Positions 44,263-55,372 are shown, counted from the first letter of the stretch. The stretch is 64,000 bases of DNA from Martelella endophytica (GCF_000960975.1 NZ_CP010803.1:2259944-2323943), one strand, 5' to 3'. Program-made: numbers and translations. Notes: a model not told the origin generated them from the letters alone.

Positions 44263-44496
44263 GGGGATATCCTGCGTTTTTAAATGGCGTTACTGGCCGT
44301 TGGCTATGGGCGATGTAGGTGGCCCGGGTCAAGGCTTGATCGCCGAAACCGCGCTTTTCTGGCTTCTGCACTTGCGAAAGCGGGACCTGAGAGGCTAGAA
44401 TGCCGCCATTGCTGAATGTCAATTTACGGCATGGTGGCGGGCCACGGTGATGGCCGCAATTCTCTTCAATCTTACGGGAAAGCGAGCGGGTCGGTC

Positions 44497-44808
44497 ATGA
44501 GCGACACGGGCTCCGATACAAGGCGCAAGACCAAAACGCGGGTGAAGGTCGAAAAGCCGCGCCTCTACAAGGTCATTCTGGTCAATGACGACTACACGCC
44601 GCGCGAATTCGTGCTGATGGTGCTGCAGGCGGTTTTCCGCATGGGCGAGGATGCCGGTTACAAGGTGATGATCACCGCCCATCAGAAGGGCACCTGTCTC
44701 GTCGCGGTCTATAGCCGCGATATCGCCGAGACCAAGGCGAAGGAGGCGGTCGATCTTGCCAAGCAGGCTGGCTTCCCGCTGATGTTCACCACAGAACCCG
44801 AGGAATAA
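44497..44808 (+). CDS. clpS: ClpS adaptor protein
   Basis: ClpS delivers N-end-rule substrates to ClpAP. The 103-residue product has the substrate pocket signature YKVILVNDDYTPREFVLMVL (positions about 24-43), the core MITAHQKGTCLVAVYSRDIAETKA, and a short Lys/Arg-rich N-terminal tail that engages ClpA. The short tail and the lack of an adjacent clpA suggest one of the two rhizobial ClpS paralogs (ClpS2-like). It is divergent from ychF over 234 nt, and converges on pth with a 12-nt gap. The start at 44497 fits the family; a frame from 44416 adds 27 residues. Confidence 0.93.
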   Translation: MSDTGSDTRRKTKTRVKVEKPRLYKVILVNDDYTPREFVLMVLQAVFRMGEDAGYKVMITAHQKGTCLVAVYSRDIAETKAKEAVDLAKQAGFPLMFTTEPEE

Positions 44809-44820
44809 GCGCGCGCTTCC

Positions 44821-45540
44821 TTAATCCTTCTTCTGGCCGAACATCTTCTTCAGCATGTCGGCCATCGGCCCGCTCTCGGGCATCTTCTTCTGGCCGCGGT
44901 CGCGCGCCTTGTGGATATGGGACTTGGCCTTGGGCGCCGGTTTGGCCGCTGGGGCAGGCTGAGGCGCAGAGCCACCGCCCGTTGAAAGCGCAAGCTTGTT
45001 CATCAGCTGCGAATCCTCGCCGCGCACCAGCAGCGCTGCGTTTTCTGCAAGCGCCGCAAGCATCGGCTCCAGCCATTCCGCATCCACCTTGGCGAAATCG
45101 CCGAGCACGTGGCTGTGGACCCGTTCCTTGGTGCCGGGGTGGCCAATGCCGAGGCGCAGGCGCCGGTAGTCCTTGCCGCAATGGGCGTCGATCGACTTGA
45201 TGCCATTGTGGCCGCCGGAGCCGCCGCCGGTCTTGATCCGCGCCTTGCCGGGCATGAGGTCGAGCTCGTCGTAGATGACCACCAGATCATCGGTGGAGAG
45301 CTTGTAGAAACGCATCGCCTCGCCAACGCTTTCGCCTGAAAGGTTCATGAAGGTCTGCGGTTTGATCAGCAGCACCTTTTCCCCGGCGAGGCTGCCTTCG
45401 GCGATCAGCCCCTTGAATTTGGCAGACCAGGATGAAAACCCGTTGCGCTCGGCAATCGCGTCGACGGCCATGAAGCCGATATTGTGGCGGTTGCCGCTGT
45501 ACTGGCTGCCGGGATTGCCGAGGCCGGCGATGATCATCAT
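44821..45540 (-). CDS. pth: Peptidyl-tRNA hydrolase
   Basis: Pth recycles tRNA from prematurely released peptidyl-tRNA. The 239-residue product has [18 protein letters not shown] with the catalytic His, [37 protein letters not shown] in parts, and RLGIGHP. It carries a 45-residue C-terminal extension rich in Ala/Pro then Lys ([20 protein letters not shown]), longer than the E. coli enzyme but usual in rhizobia. I take ATG 45540 (or the adjacent ATG 45537), with AAGGA 8-9 nt upstream; the frame to 45672 is not conserved. Confidence 0.96.
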   Translation of the reverse strand: MMIIAGLGNPGSQYSGNRHNIGFMAVDAIAERNGFSSWSAKFKGLIAEGSLAGEKVLLIKPQTFMNLSGESVGEAMRFYKLSTDDLVVIYDELDLMPGKARIKTGGGSGGHNGIKSIDAHCGKDYRRLRLGIGHPGTKERVHSHVLGDFAKVDAEWLEPMLAALAENAALLVRGEDSQLMNKLALSTGGGSAPQPAPAAKPAPKAKSHIHKARDRGQKKMPESGPMADMLKKMFGQKKD

Positions 45541-45631
45541 GACGCTTAGTCCTTCGTGGAAGTTCGGCCCTGTTCCAGCGCTTTGGGCTCCACCTGTCAA
45601 TAGGGCGCCTGATGCGCCGCGGCAAGGCACG

Positions 45632-47995
45632 TCAGCGTTCGAAGTCGAGGCCTTCGACGATGTCGGGCGCATTGATGAGGGCGCCGGCGGCTAGGTCGCG
45701 GAGCGCGCAGGTCGCGTCGGCGAGCGCGAGCGGGCGCCCGAAGAGGTAGCCCTGGCCCTTGTCCGCACCGATGGCGCGCACCTGCCGGGCCTGCTCGATT
45801 GCCTCGACGCCCTCGGCAATCATCTCGCAGTCCATGTTCTTTGAAATCGCGGCAATGCCTTCAATCAGCCGGCGGGCGCGGTTTGCGACGGTCGGATCGC
45901 AATCGGTCAGGCCCTTGGTGAAGCTCTGGTCGATCTTGATCTTGTCGACCTGAAAGCGGGCGAGATAGGAAAGCGACGAGAAGCCGGTTCCGAAGTCGTC
46001 GAGCGCGACCTGACAGCCGATCTGTCGCAGTTTCGCCAGGCTTTCGCGGATATCCGGCGTATCCTCAAGAAATACGGCCTCGGTGATCTCGATGACGAGG
46101 CGGGCCGGGGCGACACCATGCTTTGCCAGCTTTTCCGCTATGAAGTCGATCATTGCGGGTGTCATCTGCACCGGCGAGAGGTTGACGGCGATTTCGAAGT
46201 TGGATTCGGGCGCTTCCGCATCGAGTGCATTCAGCCCTTGCAGCACCTTGACGAAGAATTGCCGGCCTATGCTTGTGAGAAGCCCGGTCTCCTCCGCCAC
46301 CGGGATGAAGGCGTCCGGGGTCACCAGCCCCTTGTCGGGATGGCGCAGCCGCATCAGGCTTTCGAAACCCGAGATCGCGCCGGTTTTCAGGCAGACGATC
46401 GGCTGGAAAAACGGTTCGAACCAGCCGTTTTCCAGTCCGCGCATGATATCGGCTTCCGTCTCTGCGCGCATGCGTGTGTGCGCCAGCATTTCCTGACGGA
46501 AATACTGCGTACCGTTGCGGCCCATGCGCTTCTGGCGCGACATCGCGATATTGGCAAATCGCACCAGTTCCTCAGGCCCTACCGCATCGTTCGGATAGGC
46601 GGCGATGCCGATGCTGACCGTGGTGGCGACGGTGACGCCGTTGACGAAGAAGTTCAGTTCCGAGGTGGCATGCAGCCTCTCGGCCAGACTGCGGACAAGC
46701 CGGTCATCGCCGTCATCGAGGACGACGAAGGCGAATTCGTCGCCGCCGAGCCTTGCCGCCAGGGCAACACTATCAAGCGTCGACCGCAGTCGTCGCACGA
46801 AAGCCCTGAGCAGTTCGTCGCCGGCGCTGTGGCCATGGTTGTCGTTGACGGCCTCGAAACGGTCGATATCGACGACGAGACAGGTGATGCGCATGTCGGG
46901 CGGAGCATTGTCGATAAGCCGCTCCAGCGCCTTCTCGAAACCGACACGGTTCAAGAGACCTGTCAGATAGTCGGAGATCGCCGGTGCATTGGTCTTGGTC
47001 TCCAGATCGATGAGCTCGGAAATGTCCTTCATCACGGCAAGCGTCGCGGTGCCGCCATTGGGAAGGGGGACCGGCGCTGCCGAAAACCATATATCGGCGA
47101 AGTGGCCGTCGGCTCTCGCCATTTGCAAGACCCAGTTCTGTGGCAGACGATCCTGCTGCATGCGCCTGAGCCTGTCCTCGAAGGCCGACCGGTCACTTTC
47201 CTGCAGGAAACGGGAGAACGGCTTGCCGATGACCCTGCCGCGGCCATAGCCGCCATATTTCAGCCAGCCATCGCTGACGTCGATGATCTTGCCGACTTCG
47301 GTCATCAGCCAGGCCATTTCGGTAACGCTATCCAGCGGGCCGCCCGAAGGCTCTCCGGCGGGAACAGGCAAGCCAAGGGGCATGACAACGCCGCGGCGTC
47401 GAAAGGCGGCACGCTTGCGTTTATCCCGTGCCTTTCGCCGCGCTCTCAGCCGCGCCCGACGCTGGCTCACGCTTGGCGCGGACGGCTGATAGCGCCCGAC
47501 GCCCTTGCGGGTGCCGGCGATCACGATCATCAATGTGAAGAGGATGGTCAGATTGCCCGGGTCCAGCAATATGGGCGTCGGCGGCGTCTGGAAGTAGAGC
47601 GTCAGCCTGCCGATTTCGGCAAGGCCGGTCTCGGCACCGGAGACGATCGGCTTGGTGACTGATTTCAATGCGCTTTCGGTGCCGCCCGCTGGCTCCGAAA
47701 CAGCAACGCGGCTGCGTCCGTCCCTGTCATCGATCTCAAGGCGGGCGACATTGGGATCACCGGCAATGGCGCGCGCAATGGCAAGAATCGTCTTGTCATC
47801 GCCAGTGGCCAGCGCCGTCGAAATGGCCGGCGCGCCGAATTCCGCAAGCAGCGCGATGTGCCGTTCCAATCGTCCGGTGGCACGAATTTCCGCTGTGACG
47901 AAGTCATAGCTTGCGATCAGCACGAGGGCGACGCTCAGCCCGGCAAGGCATATCAGAGCAGGAATCGTCTTGAGGCCGCCTCGCATTCTGTCCAT
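45632..47995 (-). CDS. Membrane GGDEF-EAL cyclic-di-GMP protein with PAS-like domain
   Basis: The 787-residue protein has a transmembrane helix at 12-30, a periplasmic part, a second helix near 147-161, then an unusually Arg-rich cytoplasmic segment (about 178-202, 15 Arg or Lys in 25). A PAS-like domain (about 225-335) precedes a GGDEF domain with intact GGDEF (417-421) and an EAL domain in which the first motif is ESL and the later DDFGTGFSS and AEGVEA motifs are present. It could therefore both make and break c-di-GMP, or use one activity. The gene lies between pth and rplY; 91 nt separates it from pth. Confidence 0.93.
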   Translation of the reverse strand: MDRMRGGLKTIPALICLAGLSVALVLIASYDFVTAEIRATGRLERHIALLAEFGAPAISTALATGDDKTILAIARAIAGDPNVARLEIDDRDGRSRVAVSEPAGGTESALKSVTKPIVSGAETGLAEIGRLTLYFQTPPTPILLDPGNLTILFTLMIVIAGTRKGVGRYQPSAPSVSQRRARLRARRKARDKRKRAAFRRRGVVMPLGLPVPAGEPSGGPLDSVTEMAWLMTEVGKIIDVSDGWLKYGGYGRGRVIGKPFSRFLQESDRSAFEDRLRRMQQDRLPQNWVLQMARADGHFADIWFSAAPVPLPNGGTATLAVMKDISELIDLETKTNAPAISDYLTGLLNRVGFEKALERLIDNAPPDMRITCLVVDIDRFEAVNDNHGHSAGDELLRAFVRRLRSTLDSVALAARLGGDEFAFVVLDDGDDRLVRSLAERLHATSELNFFVNGVTVATTVSIGIAAYPNDAVGPEELVRFANIAMSRQKRMGRNGTQYFRQEMLAHTRMRAETEADIMRGLENGWFEPFFQPIVCLKTGAISGFESLMRLRHPDKGLVTPDAFIPVAEETGLLTSIGRQFFVKVLQGLNALDAEAPESNFEIAVNLSPVQMTPAMIDFIAEKLAKHGVAPARLVIEITEAVFLEDTPDIRESLAKLRQIGCQVALDDFGTGFSSLSYLARFQVDKIKIDQSFTKGLTDCDPTVANRARRLIEGIAAISKNMDCEMIAEGVEAIEQARQVRAIGADKGQGYLFGRPLALADATCALRDLAAGALINAPDIVEGLDFER

Positions 47996-48232
47996 GCGTT
48001 CAGGTTATCCCGGCATTCGAAAGGGCGAAAATAGGCATCTATTAATTAGTAAACTCTAATGTAAGTGGGTTCTTTCTAAAAGGATGCAGCTTTTTCGCGG
48101 ATCGCGCAATAGCATTCATGACAAGTGGAGAGCGGTCAAGCGCTGGCGGACAGTGCTTTTTTCAGGTCGCGTTCCACCGGATCGGACTGCGGAATGCGCC
48201 GGCTGCCTGGCATTCATGGTGAGAGCAGCCAC
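47996..48232. other. Intergenic region between the GGDEF-EAL gene and rplY
   Basis: These bases hold no supported gene. AT-rich sequence at 48030-48080 is suited to the promoter of the minus-strand GGDEF-EAL gene. A T-run hexamer at 48164 follows GC-rich sequence but I see no strong stem. The rplY terminator borders it. Confidence 0.4.
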
Positions 48233-48262
48233 AAAAAAACCGCCGGCGCAGAACGCCGGCGG
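48233..48262 (-). terminator. Terminator of rplY
   Basis: On the minus strand CCGCCGGCG (48262-48254) pairs with CGCCGGCGG (48248-48240) over a 5-nt loop, followed by seven T. It lies 25 nt after the rplY stop. Confidence 0.93.
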
Positions 48263-48287
48263 CCGAATTTCCGTAGATCGGAAAATC

Positions 48288-48923
48288 TTATTCTTCGGTT
48301 TCGCCTTCGGCTTCTTCGACGGTTTCTTCCGTCTCTTCGGCATCGGACTTCAGGCCAGCAGGAGCGGCGATCGTCGCGATGGTGAAGTCGCGGTCGGTGA
48401 TGACCGGCGTGACGTTTTCCGGCAGCTTGACAGCCGAGATGTGGAGCGAGTCGCCGAGGTTGGCCGAAATCAGGTCAACGGTGATGCTCTCCGGGATCGC
48501 ATTGGCCGGGCAATGGAACTCGACTTCATGGCGCACGATGTTGAGGACGCCGCCGCGCTTGATGCCGGGGCACTTGTCTTCATTGGCGAAGTGAACCGGA
48601 ATGGCAACCGTGACGGTGCTCTTCTCGGAAATCCGCAGGAAGTCGACGTGCATGACGAAATCACGGACCGGATCGAGCTGGTAGTCCTTCGGCAGGACCA
48701 TGTACTTGTCCTTGCCGACCTCGACGGTGAACGTCGTCGTCATGAAGCCACCACCGAAGATGCGCTTGGTGATTTCATTGCGATCGATAGCGATCGAAAC
48801 CGGGGCTTCTTTGTTGCCGTAAATGACGGCGGGAATCTTGCCGGTGCGGCGCAGTTCTCGGGCGGACCCCTTACCGACCCGTTCGCGCGCTTCGGCCGTG
48901 AGCGTGCTCTGATTCTTGCTCAT
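48288..48923 (-). CDS. rplY: 50S ribosomal protein L25 (CTC form)
   Basis: L25 binds 5S rRNA. The 211-residue product is the long CTC/TL5-type: an N-terminal L25 domain ([27 protein letters not shown], read in parts), a middle beta domain ([10 protein letters not shown] ... [12 protein letters not shown]) and an acidic C-terminal tail ([16 protein letters not shown]). Start ATG 48923 has AAGGA 8 nt upstream. It is transcribed from its own region downstream of prs; the two are 2.3 kb apart because the MHYT gene is inserted on the other strand. A strong terminator follows. Confidence 0.97.
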   Translation of the reverse strand: MSKNQSTLTAEARERVGKGSARELRRTGKIPAVIYGNKEAPVSIAIDRNEITKRIFGGGFMTTTFTVEVGKDKYMVLPKDYQLDPVRDFVMHVDFLRISEKSTVTVAIPVHFANEDKCPGIKRGGVLNIVRHEVEFHCPANAIPESITVDLISANLGDSLHISAVKLPENVTPVITDRDFTIATIAAPAGLKSDAEETEETVEEAEGETEE

Positions 48924-49204
48924 GGCATATCCTTTCAGGTGTTGTGGAGTGTTCCTGCGGGCACATCGAGCGCCGTTCGGAACGGGAGAACGCATTCTCC
49001 CATCCGCGCTGCCTCCAAGGGTGTCTGCACGGACTGGGTGCCTATAGAGTAGACCGGCAAAAAACGCAAGCAAAAGCCCGCGAATGCACGCATCACACTT
49101 CACTTTTCCGGCTTTTGCTTTATGGAAGCGTCGGCTGTTTGCTTGCGAGGATGCTCATAAGAAGGCACCATATCGCATCCCTTAGCTGTCGGAGCCCGTT
49201 TTTT

Positions 49205-51220
49205 TTGAACAACCTCGTCACGTGTCTTGCGGTCGAACATTCCCATAGCGCCATAGCCGCCGCACTCTTCGTTTCCCTGATCGGCGGCGCGCTGACCATC
49301 AGCCTGACGACGCGCGTGCGTCAGGCGCCGCGTAGCCAGTCATGGCTCTGGCTCTTGCTGGCCGGGCTCGTCGGCGGCATGACGGCATGGTGCACGCATT
49401 TCATCGCGATGCTCGGCTATGATGTCGGCCTGCCGCACAATTACGATCCGCTGCTGACCTTTCTCTCGCTGGGTTCGGTGATCGTCACGACGACGGTCGG
49501 TATCTTCATCATCGGCAATGCAGGTCGCTCGCTTCTGGTGGAAGCGGGTGGCGCTGTGGTCAGCCTCGGCGTGGTGCTGATGCATTTCATCGGCATGTCG
49601 GGTTACGACGTGCCTGGCTATCTGGTGTGGTCGACGCCCTATATCATCGCCTGCCTGATCTCCGGAATGGTGTTCGGCATGCTCGCCTTTTCCACCCTGG
49701 TCCGGATGCGGTTTCGCTATCACGGCCTGGCAGCGGCGCTGCTGCTGACCGTTTCGATCGTCTGCGTCCATTTCGTCTCGATCGCCGGACTCACCTTCGT
49801 GCCGGATGGTTCGATCATCCTGCCGAACAGCGGTCTGCAGACGCAGACCATGGTGTTCTTCACCATCCAGGGCTCGGGCATGGTGGTGGTGCTCGGTCTG
49901 TCGCTGCTGCTGCTCGACATCAAGAACCGCGAAAACGTCCGTTCCGAAGTGCGTCGCGCCAGCGTCCATGATGCGCTCACCGGTCTGCCGAACCGCACGG
50001 CGATGGGTGAAGAGCTGGCACGCCTCATCAGCGAGAAGGGCGCTGGCGGGATACAGTTCGCACTGGCTTTTCTCGATGTCCGCGGTTTCAAGGGGTTGAA
50101 CGATGTCCGCGGCCATGCCGCTGGTGACTTCGTGCTGTCGTCGGTGGCGGCGCGCCTGCGTGGCTCGCTTCCGGCTGGTGTGTTCGCGGCGCGGACCGGA
50201 AACGACGAATTCGCGATCCTGATCCCGGACCTCCAGCATCGCGGCGATGTCCAGCGGCTGCTGCGCCGCGTGATCCAGGAGGTTGCCCGGCCGGCGAGCT
50301 GGAGCGGGCAGCAGTTCGTGGTGCGCCTCGATGCGGGAATTGCCGTTTTCCCCGATGACGGTCAGGTGAGCGACGAACTGGTAGCCCGAGCAGACGCCGC
50401 GCTGCTGCGCGCCAAGCGAACACGTGACGTCACCTTCTATGACGCCGGCGTCGATCACGGCGAAAGACGGCTCAATGCGCTTGCGCTTGACCTCAGGCGC
50501 GCCTTCGAGGACGGCGAGTTTCAGCTCTACTATCAGCAGCAGCACCTGACCGGTGACCGATCCATCTTCGGCTTCGAGGTTCTGCTGCGGTGGTTCCACA
50601 GGGATTACGGTTTCATTCCGCCGGACGAGTTCATCCCACTTGCCGAACGCACCGGCTTCATCCACGTCCTTGGCGAATGGGTGCTCCGGCAGGCCGCGGC
50701 CGACGCCGTGACCTGGAAGAACCCCTTCCAGGTCGGCGTCAACGTCGCGCCCGAGCAGCTCGCCGACCCGAATCTGGCGCAGATCGTCGGCGCCGTGCTC
50801 AAGGAGACCGGATTGCCGCCAGAGCGGCTTGAGCTCGAAATCACCGAAAGCGGCATCGTCGATGACTTCCATAGGGCCCTTGCTTCCATCGAAGCCGTCA
50901 AGGCGCTCGGGGTGAAAGTGGCGATGGATGATTTCGGCACAGGTTATTCGTCGCTGACGACGCTACAGCAGTTTCCGTTCGACAAGATCAAGATCGACCG
51001 AAGCTTTGTCGCCGGTCTGCCGCATGACGAACTATCGGCGGCCATATGCCGCTCGACCGTGATCATCAGCAAGAGCCTCGGCATCCGCGTGCTGGCGGAA
51101 GGGGTCGAAACCGAGGAACAGCTTGCCTTCCTGCAGCGCGAGGGATGCCCGCGCGCGCAAGGCTACTATTTCGGGCGCCCGAAACCGCGCTCCGAAATCG
51201 AGGACCTGGTGAACGGTTAG
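49205..51220 (+). CDS. MHYT-GGDEF-EAL membrane protein
   Basis: This protein of about 671 residues begins with a seven-helix MHYT sensor domain carrying three repeats of the motif (THFIAM, MHFIGM, VHFVSI), proposed to bind copper and sense O2, CO or NO. A GGDEF domain follows (about 255-410) in which the signature is TGNDEF, so the first two glycines are not both present and cyclase activity is doubtful. The EAL domain has EVL in place of EAL but keeps DDFGTGYSS and AEGVETEE, so phosphodiesterase activity is possible. The start is uncertain: TTG 49205 with GGAG 10 nt upstream, or ATG 49151. Confidence 0.9.
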   Translation: MNNLVTCLAVEHSHSAIAAALFVSLIGGALTISLTTRVRQAPRSQSWLWLLLAGLVGGMTAWCTHFIAMLGYDVGLPHNYDPLLTFLSLGSVIVTTTVGIFIIGNAGRSLLVEAGGAVVSLGVVLMHFIGMSGYDVPGYLVWSTPYIIACLISGMVFGMLAFSTLVRMRFRYHGLAAALLLTVSIVCVHFVSIAGLTFVPDGSIILPNSGLQTQTMVFFTIQGSGMVVVLGLSLLLLDIKNRENVRSEVRRASVHDALTGLPNRTAMGEELARLISEKGAGGIQFALAFLDVRGFKGLNDVRGHAAGDFVLSSVAARLRGSLPAGVFAARTGNDEFAILIPDLQHRGDVQRLLRRVIQEVARPASWSGQQFVVRLDAGIAVFPDDGQVSDELVARADAALLRAKRTRDVTFYDAGVDHGERRLNALALDLRRAFEDGEFQLYYQQQHLTGDRSIFGFEVLLRWFHRDYGFIPPDEFIPLAERTGFIHVLGEWVLRQAAADAVTWKNPFQVGVNVAPEQLADPNLAQIVGAVLKETGLPPERLELEITESGIVDDFHRALASIEAVKALGVKVAMDDFGTGYSSLTTLQQFPFDKIKIDRSFVAGLPHDELSAAICRSTVIISKSLGIRVLAEGVETEEQLAFLQREGCPRAQGYYFGRPKPRSEIEDLVNG

Positions 51221-51267
51221 CCGGCGGCGCACGCTGGCGCAAAAGCTGGAAAAAAAGTGGCGTCGGA

Positions 51268-52200
<933 letters not shown>

Positions 52201-52413
52201 GTGATGTCGCCCGTTCGCTCGCTCTGCCCGCCTTTTAATACCCCTGCCGGTGAATGCAAGGCGGTAATTGTTGACGAAGGCACGTTTTATCGGGGTTTTA
52301 CACGGAGTTTTCAGGCGCGCAAACCAGTCGGCCGCACGCCGAGCCGGTTTTCACTGCGACAATACCCGCTTTCGCACGAAAAGCTTCCTTCGCTTCCCGG
52401 ACGCATCCGGTGC

Positions 52414-53286
52414 TCATCCCTGACTGTCGAGCCAGGCGAGCAACTCGCCGACGGTTTTCTGTCCGATCGATGCCATCATCTCGTCGGTAACGCCGGCCCA
52501 CGGGTCGGCTCCGGTGAAGCCGCCACTGGCTGCGGCCTCGTTGCCCTGGATACGATGCAGCCGGGTGCCATCGGTTCCGAGCACATCCCAGACATAGACC
52601 ACCGAGACGACGCCATCCTGGTTGACGGCCGAGAAATAGCCCTTGAGGCTGATTTCGGCGCTGTCGTTATCCATCGGCATGATGGTGAGGCCGGCGGCAC
52701 GGGCGGTATCGCCGAGCCGGGTGGAGAGCGCTTCGAGTTTGTCGGACGGGGCGCCGATGATCGGCAGAAAGCGGATCGTATCGGCACTCGCCAGGGATTG
52801 CGCAGTTGTCTGTGTAGCCGGCGCACTCGCAGGTGCGGTGGTGGTCGCTGCAGGCGCCACGGCGGCGGGGGCGGCGACGGCGGCAGGTGGCGCGGCGACG
52901 GCGGCAGCCGGCGGTTGCTGAACGGCCACCGGCCGCGACTGCGCAGGCATGCTGGCGGCCTGGGCGCCGAAGGTGCTCGGGGCCCGTCCCGTTCCCGGTG
53001 TATCGTCGTAGACGGTTGTCGCGGGCGCCGTCGCCGCCGATGGCGTCGGCGCGCTATATGTCGGCGCAGTGCCGTAGGTGGCGGGTGCCGATTGCGGCGG
53101 GGCGAGCGCCTGTCGCGAGACGCTTGCCTGCGGGGCTGCCGCGATCGGTTCGGCGGGCTGAAGCGTGGCGCCCTGCGTGCCGATGCTCTCTGGCGGCGTC
53201 GCGCTGCTGTCCACCGTCAGCACATCGCTGGTCGTGCAGCCCGAAACGAGGGTCGCACAGAGGATGATGGCCGTAACCCGTCGCAC
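52414..53286 (-). CDS. Ala/Pro-rich lipoprotein of unknown function
   Basis: The 290-residue product has a lipoprotein signal peptide with lipobox LVSGC (mature N-terminus Cys17). A long Ala/Pro/Thr-rich, probably disordered part runs to about residue 165. The C-terminal domain (about 165-290) contains IIGAPSDKLEALSTRLGDTA, GYFSAVNQDGVVSVVYVWDV and RIHRIQGN-like segments, and resembles lipoproteins of alphaproteobacteria with unknown role. It is attached to the outer membrane by inference. Located 82 nt downstream of the M24 gene on the same strand, it may be in one transcript with the lgt group, which is fitting because Lgt modifies this lipobox. Confidence 0.75.
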   Translation of the reverse strand: MRRVTAIILCATLVSGCTTSDVLTVDSSATPPESIGTQGATLQPAEPIAAAPQASVSRQALAPPQSAPATYGTAPTYSAPTPSAATAPATTVYDDTPGTGRAPSTFGAQAASMPAQSRPVAVQQPPAAAVAAPPAAVAAPAAVAPAATTTAPASAPATQTTAQSLASADTIRFLPIIGAPSDKLEALSTRLGDTARAAGLTIMPMDNDSAEISLKGYFSAVNQDGVVSVVYVWDVLGTDGTRLHRIQGNEAAASGGFTGADPWAGVTDEMMASIGQKTVGELLAWLDSQG

Positions 53287-53368
53287 GTCGTTTCGCCCTT
53301 TGCTTTGAAATCGTTCGCGATTTTCGGAGCGCCGGGATGGCTTGTCAATCGACGGGCACGATCATCGT

Positions 53369-54520
53369 TTATTTTGTGTAAAGGTCGAGCCCGAGCCGCG
53401 AGAGCGGTCGTGGTTCGTCCTCGCCGGTCAGGTAGGTCCGGCCGAGAGTCATCGCCGTGCCGCTGTCGGAATCCATGATGATGATGTGCACGAACAGCGA
53501 CATCGATGGCAGGATCGGGTTCTGATTGCCCGCATGGAACATCTGGTGTTCCATCCACGAGGGCGCAAACCGGGCGCCGAGCGAATAGCCGCACGCATTC
53601 AGCCGGTGACGCGACAGGCCGCGCGCATCCATGATCTCGGCATGCTTGTCGAACACCTCGCCGAAGGTGTGGCCGGGTCGCAGCAGTTCCTCGATCGCCT
53701 GGAGTGCTGCGCGGGCGGCGCCGTGGAGCGCAACATGCCGGTCGGTCGGCTCGCCGATAACGACCGTGCGCATGGCCGCAGCGTGATAACGAGCCCAGAC
53801 TCCGGCCCATTCGAGGGTGAGCTGGTCATTGTCATCAAGCCGCCGACGCCCGGATTTGGAACGGCAGAGCAGGGCGCTTTCGCCCGAACCGATGATGAAT
53901 TCGTTGGCCGGATAATCGCCGCCGCCGGAAAGCACGGCGCCCTGCATGGCCGCAAGGATCTCGGCCTCGTCGCCGCCCGGCACGATCAGCGGCAACGCGG
54001 CATCGAAGGCGTCGTCGCAGAGTTCGGAAGCGCGTTCGATGTAGCGGATTTCGGCAGGGCTCTTGATCAGGCGAAGATTGGAAACGAGGTAGGACGCATC
54101 CTCGAGCTGGCCGAAGGTCTGCAGCTGGCTGTCGAGCAGATGCGCCGCGCGGCCGGTCATGCCGTGGGTGTCGTATTCGACACCGATGCGGCAGCCGAGC
54201 AGATCAAGATCCGCCAGCATCTCCTTCAGGTCTCGGCTGGGGTCGGTCTGGCCGCGGTCGACCCAGATGCGGATGTCGCTGATATTGGAGGTCTGGCGGG
54301 CCTGGCGCACATCCGCCGAGCGCGTCAGAAGCGTCATCTTGCCGTCTGCCGTGACGGCGAGGCACTGGAAGAAGACAAAGCCGAACGTGTCGTAACCCGT
54401 CAGCCAATAGAGGCTTTCCTGCGCGAACAGCAGGAGCGCATCGAGCTTTTTCTCGGCCATTGCCGCCTTCAGCCGTTCCAGCCGTGCTGCATATTCTTCG
54501 CTATCAAAGGCAAGTGCCAT
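53369..54520 (-). CDS. M24 family creatinase-fold protein lacking the usual metal ligands
   Basis: The 383-residue protein has an N-terminal creatinase/prolidase domain (about 1-135) and a pita-bread M24 domain. It would be called Xaa-Pro peptidase by similarity, but the five metal ligands do not line up: the DxG motif reads LEWAG, the Asp of DxTR is Ala (HAAAMRT), and the His motif is GYSLG. Metal-free members include creatinase and ectoine hydrolase-like enzymes, so a hydrolase of small C-N bonds is more likely than a peptidase. GGGGAG lies 7 nt before the ATG. It follows pgeF by 27 nt and shares its strand. Confidence 0.82.
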   Translation of the reverse strand: MALAFDSEEYAARLERLKAAMAEKKLDALLLFAQESLYWLTGYDTFGFVFFQCLAVTADGKMTLLTRSADVRQARQTSNISDIRIWVDRGQTDPSRDLKEMLADLDLLGCRIGVEYDTHGMTGRAAHLLDSQLQTFGQLEDASYLVSNLRLIKSPAEIRYIERASELCDDAFDAALPLIVPGGDEAEILAAMQGAVLSGGGDYPANEFIIGSGESALLCRSKSGRRRLDDNDQLTLEWAGVWARYHAAAMRTVVIGEPTDRHVALHGAARAALQAIEELLRPGHTFGEVFDKHAEIMDARGLSRHRLNACGYSLGARFAPSWMEHQMFHAGNQNPILPSMSLFVHIIIMDSDSGTAMTLGRTYLTGEDEPRPLSRLGLDLYTK

Positions 54521-54547
54521 AGTCGTCTCCCCTGGCGCAGATGCGCC

Positions 54548-55372
54548 CTACAATGCGATGGCCGAGAGCTGGCGTCCATAATCCTTCTCGCCGTGATGGG
54601 TGGTGCGGCGATAGGAAAACAATCCGTCCTCGTCCTCATAGGTGCAGTGATCGATGATGTCGTGCGCGATGCCGGCGCGCTCAAGCCTGAGGCCGATGAA
54701 AGCAGGCAGGTCGAACATCGCGTGGCCGTCCGCCGAGGACGGTGTGAAGAAGCGTGCGAAGGCCTGGTCCGTTTCGACGAAACGGTCGACGAATTCCGGC
54801 CCGACCTCATAGGCCCGGCGGCTGATGGTGGGGCCAAGGCAGGCCACGATCGACTGGCGTTCCGCGCCGACCGCGATCATCGCCTCCGCTGTCGCCTCGA
54901 GGATGCCGCTGAAGGCGCCGCGCCAGCCGGCATGGGCGGCGCCGATGACGCCGTTCTTCGGATCGGCGAACAGAACCGGGCCGCAATCGGCCGTCAGGAT
55001 GCCGAGCACGAGACCGGGCGTGCGCGTCACCATGCCGTCTGCCTCAGGCCTCTTTCCGGCAAATGGGGCATCGATGCGGATCGCTTCGGCGGAGTGGCAC
55101 TGGTGCAGGCTCGCAAGCCGCTCCGCGCCATGGCCGAACCAGCGTGCAACCCGCGCCCGGTTTTCCGCCACATCCTCCGGCCGGTCAGCGGAGCCGGCGC
55201 CGCAATTGAGGCTTTCGTAGATGCCGGTGGAGACACCGCCGCGGCGGGTGAAGAAGCCGTGGCGAATGCCGGCCGGGGCGAGCCGTTCGGTCATGAACAC
55301 GCTCGTCATCGGGGCGATCGCGCCGCTTTCCGCCATCTCGAATCTGTCGTCTAGCATCGGTGTTTCCGTCAT
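54548..55372 (-). CDS. pgeF: Multicopper polyphenol oxidase-type purine nucleoside phosphorylase / PgeF
   Basis: The 274-residue YfiH/PgeF family member has RHGFFTRRGGVSTGIYESLNCG (in parts), the metal-binding QCHSAEAIRI (His), TADCGPVLFADP (Cys) and AAHAGWRGAFSGILEAT (His). Family members hydrolyse mis-incorporated L-Ser-containing peptidoglycan precursors (PgeF) and also cleave purine nucleosides. The neighbours lgt and a methyltransferase are the usual rhizobial context. Start ATG 55372 is shown; ATG 55357 (MLDDRFEMA) has a better ribosome site (CGGAAA) and is a good alternative. Confidence 0.93.
   Translation of the reverse strand: MTETPMLDDRFEMAESGAIAPMTSVFMTERLAPAGIRHGFFTRRGGVSTGIYESLNCGAGSADRPEDVAENRARVARWFGHGAERLASLHQCHSAEAIRIDAPFAGKRPEADGMVTRTPGLVLGILTADCGPVLFADPKNGVIGAAHAGWRGAFSGILEATAEAMIAVGAERQSIVACLGPTISRRAYEVGPEFVDRFVETDQAFARFFTPSSADGHAMFDLPAFIGLRLERAGIAHDIIDHCTYEDEDGLFSYRRTTHHGEKDYGRQLSAIAL

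Noticed and set aside
46118..47662. 514-codon plus-strand open frame over the GGDEF-EAL gene
   Set aside because: The opposite strand encodes intact GGDEF and EAL motifs; this frame shows none.
53342..55354. 670-codon plus-strand open frame over the M24 and pgeF genes
   Set aside because: It spans two real minus-strand genes and their intergenic gap and has no family motif; its length is a GC effect.
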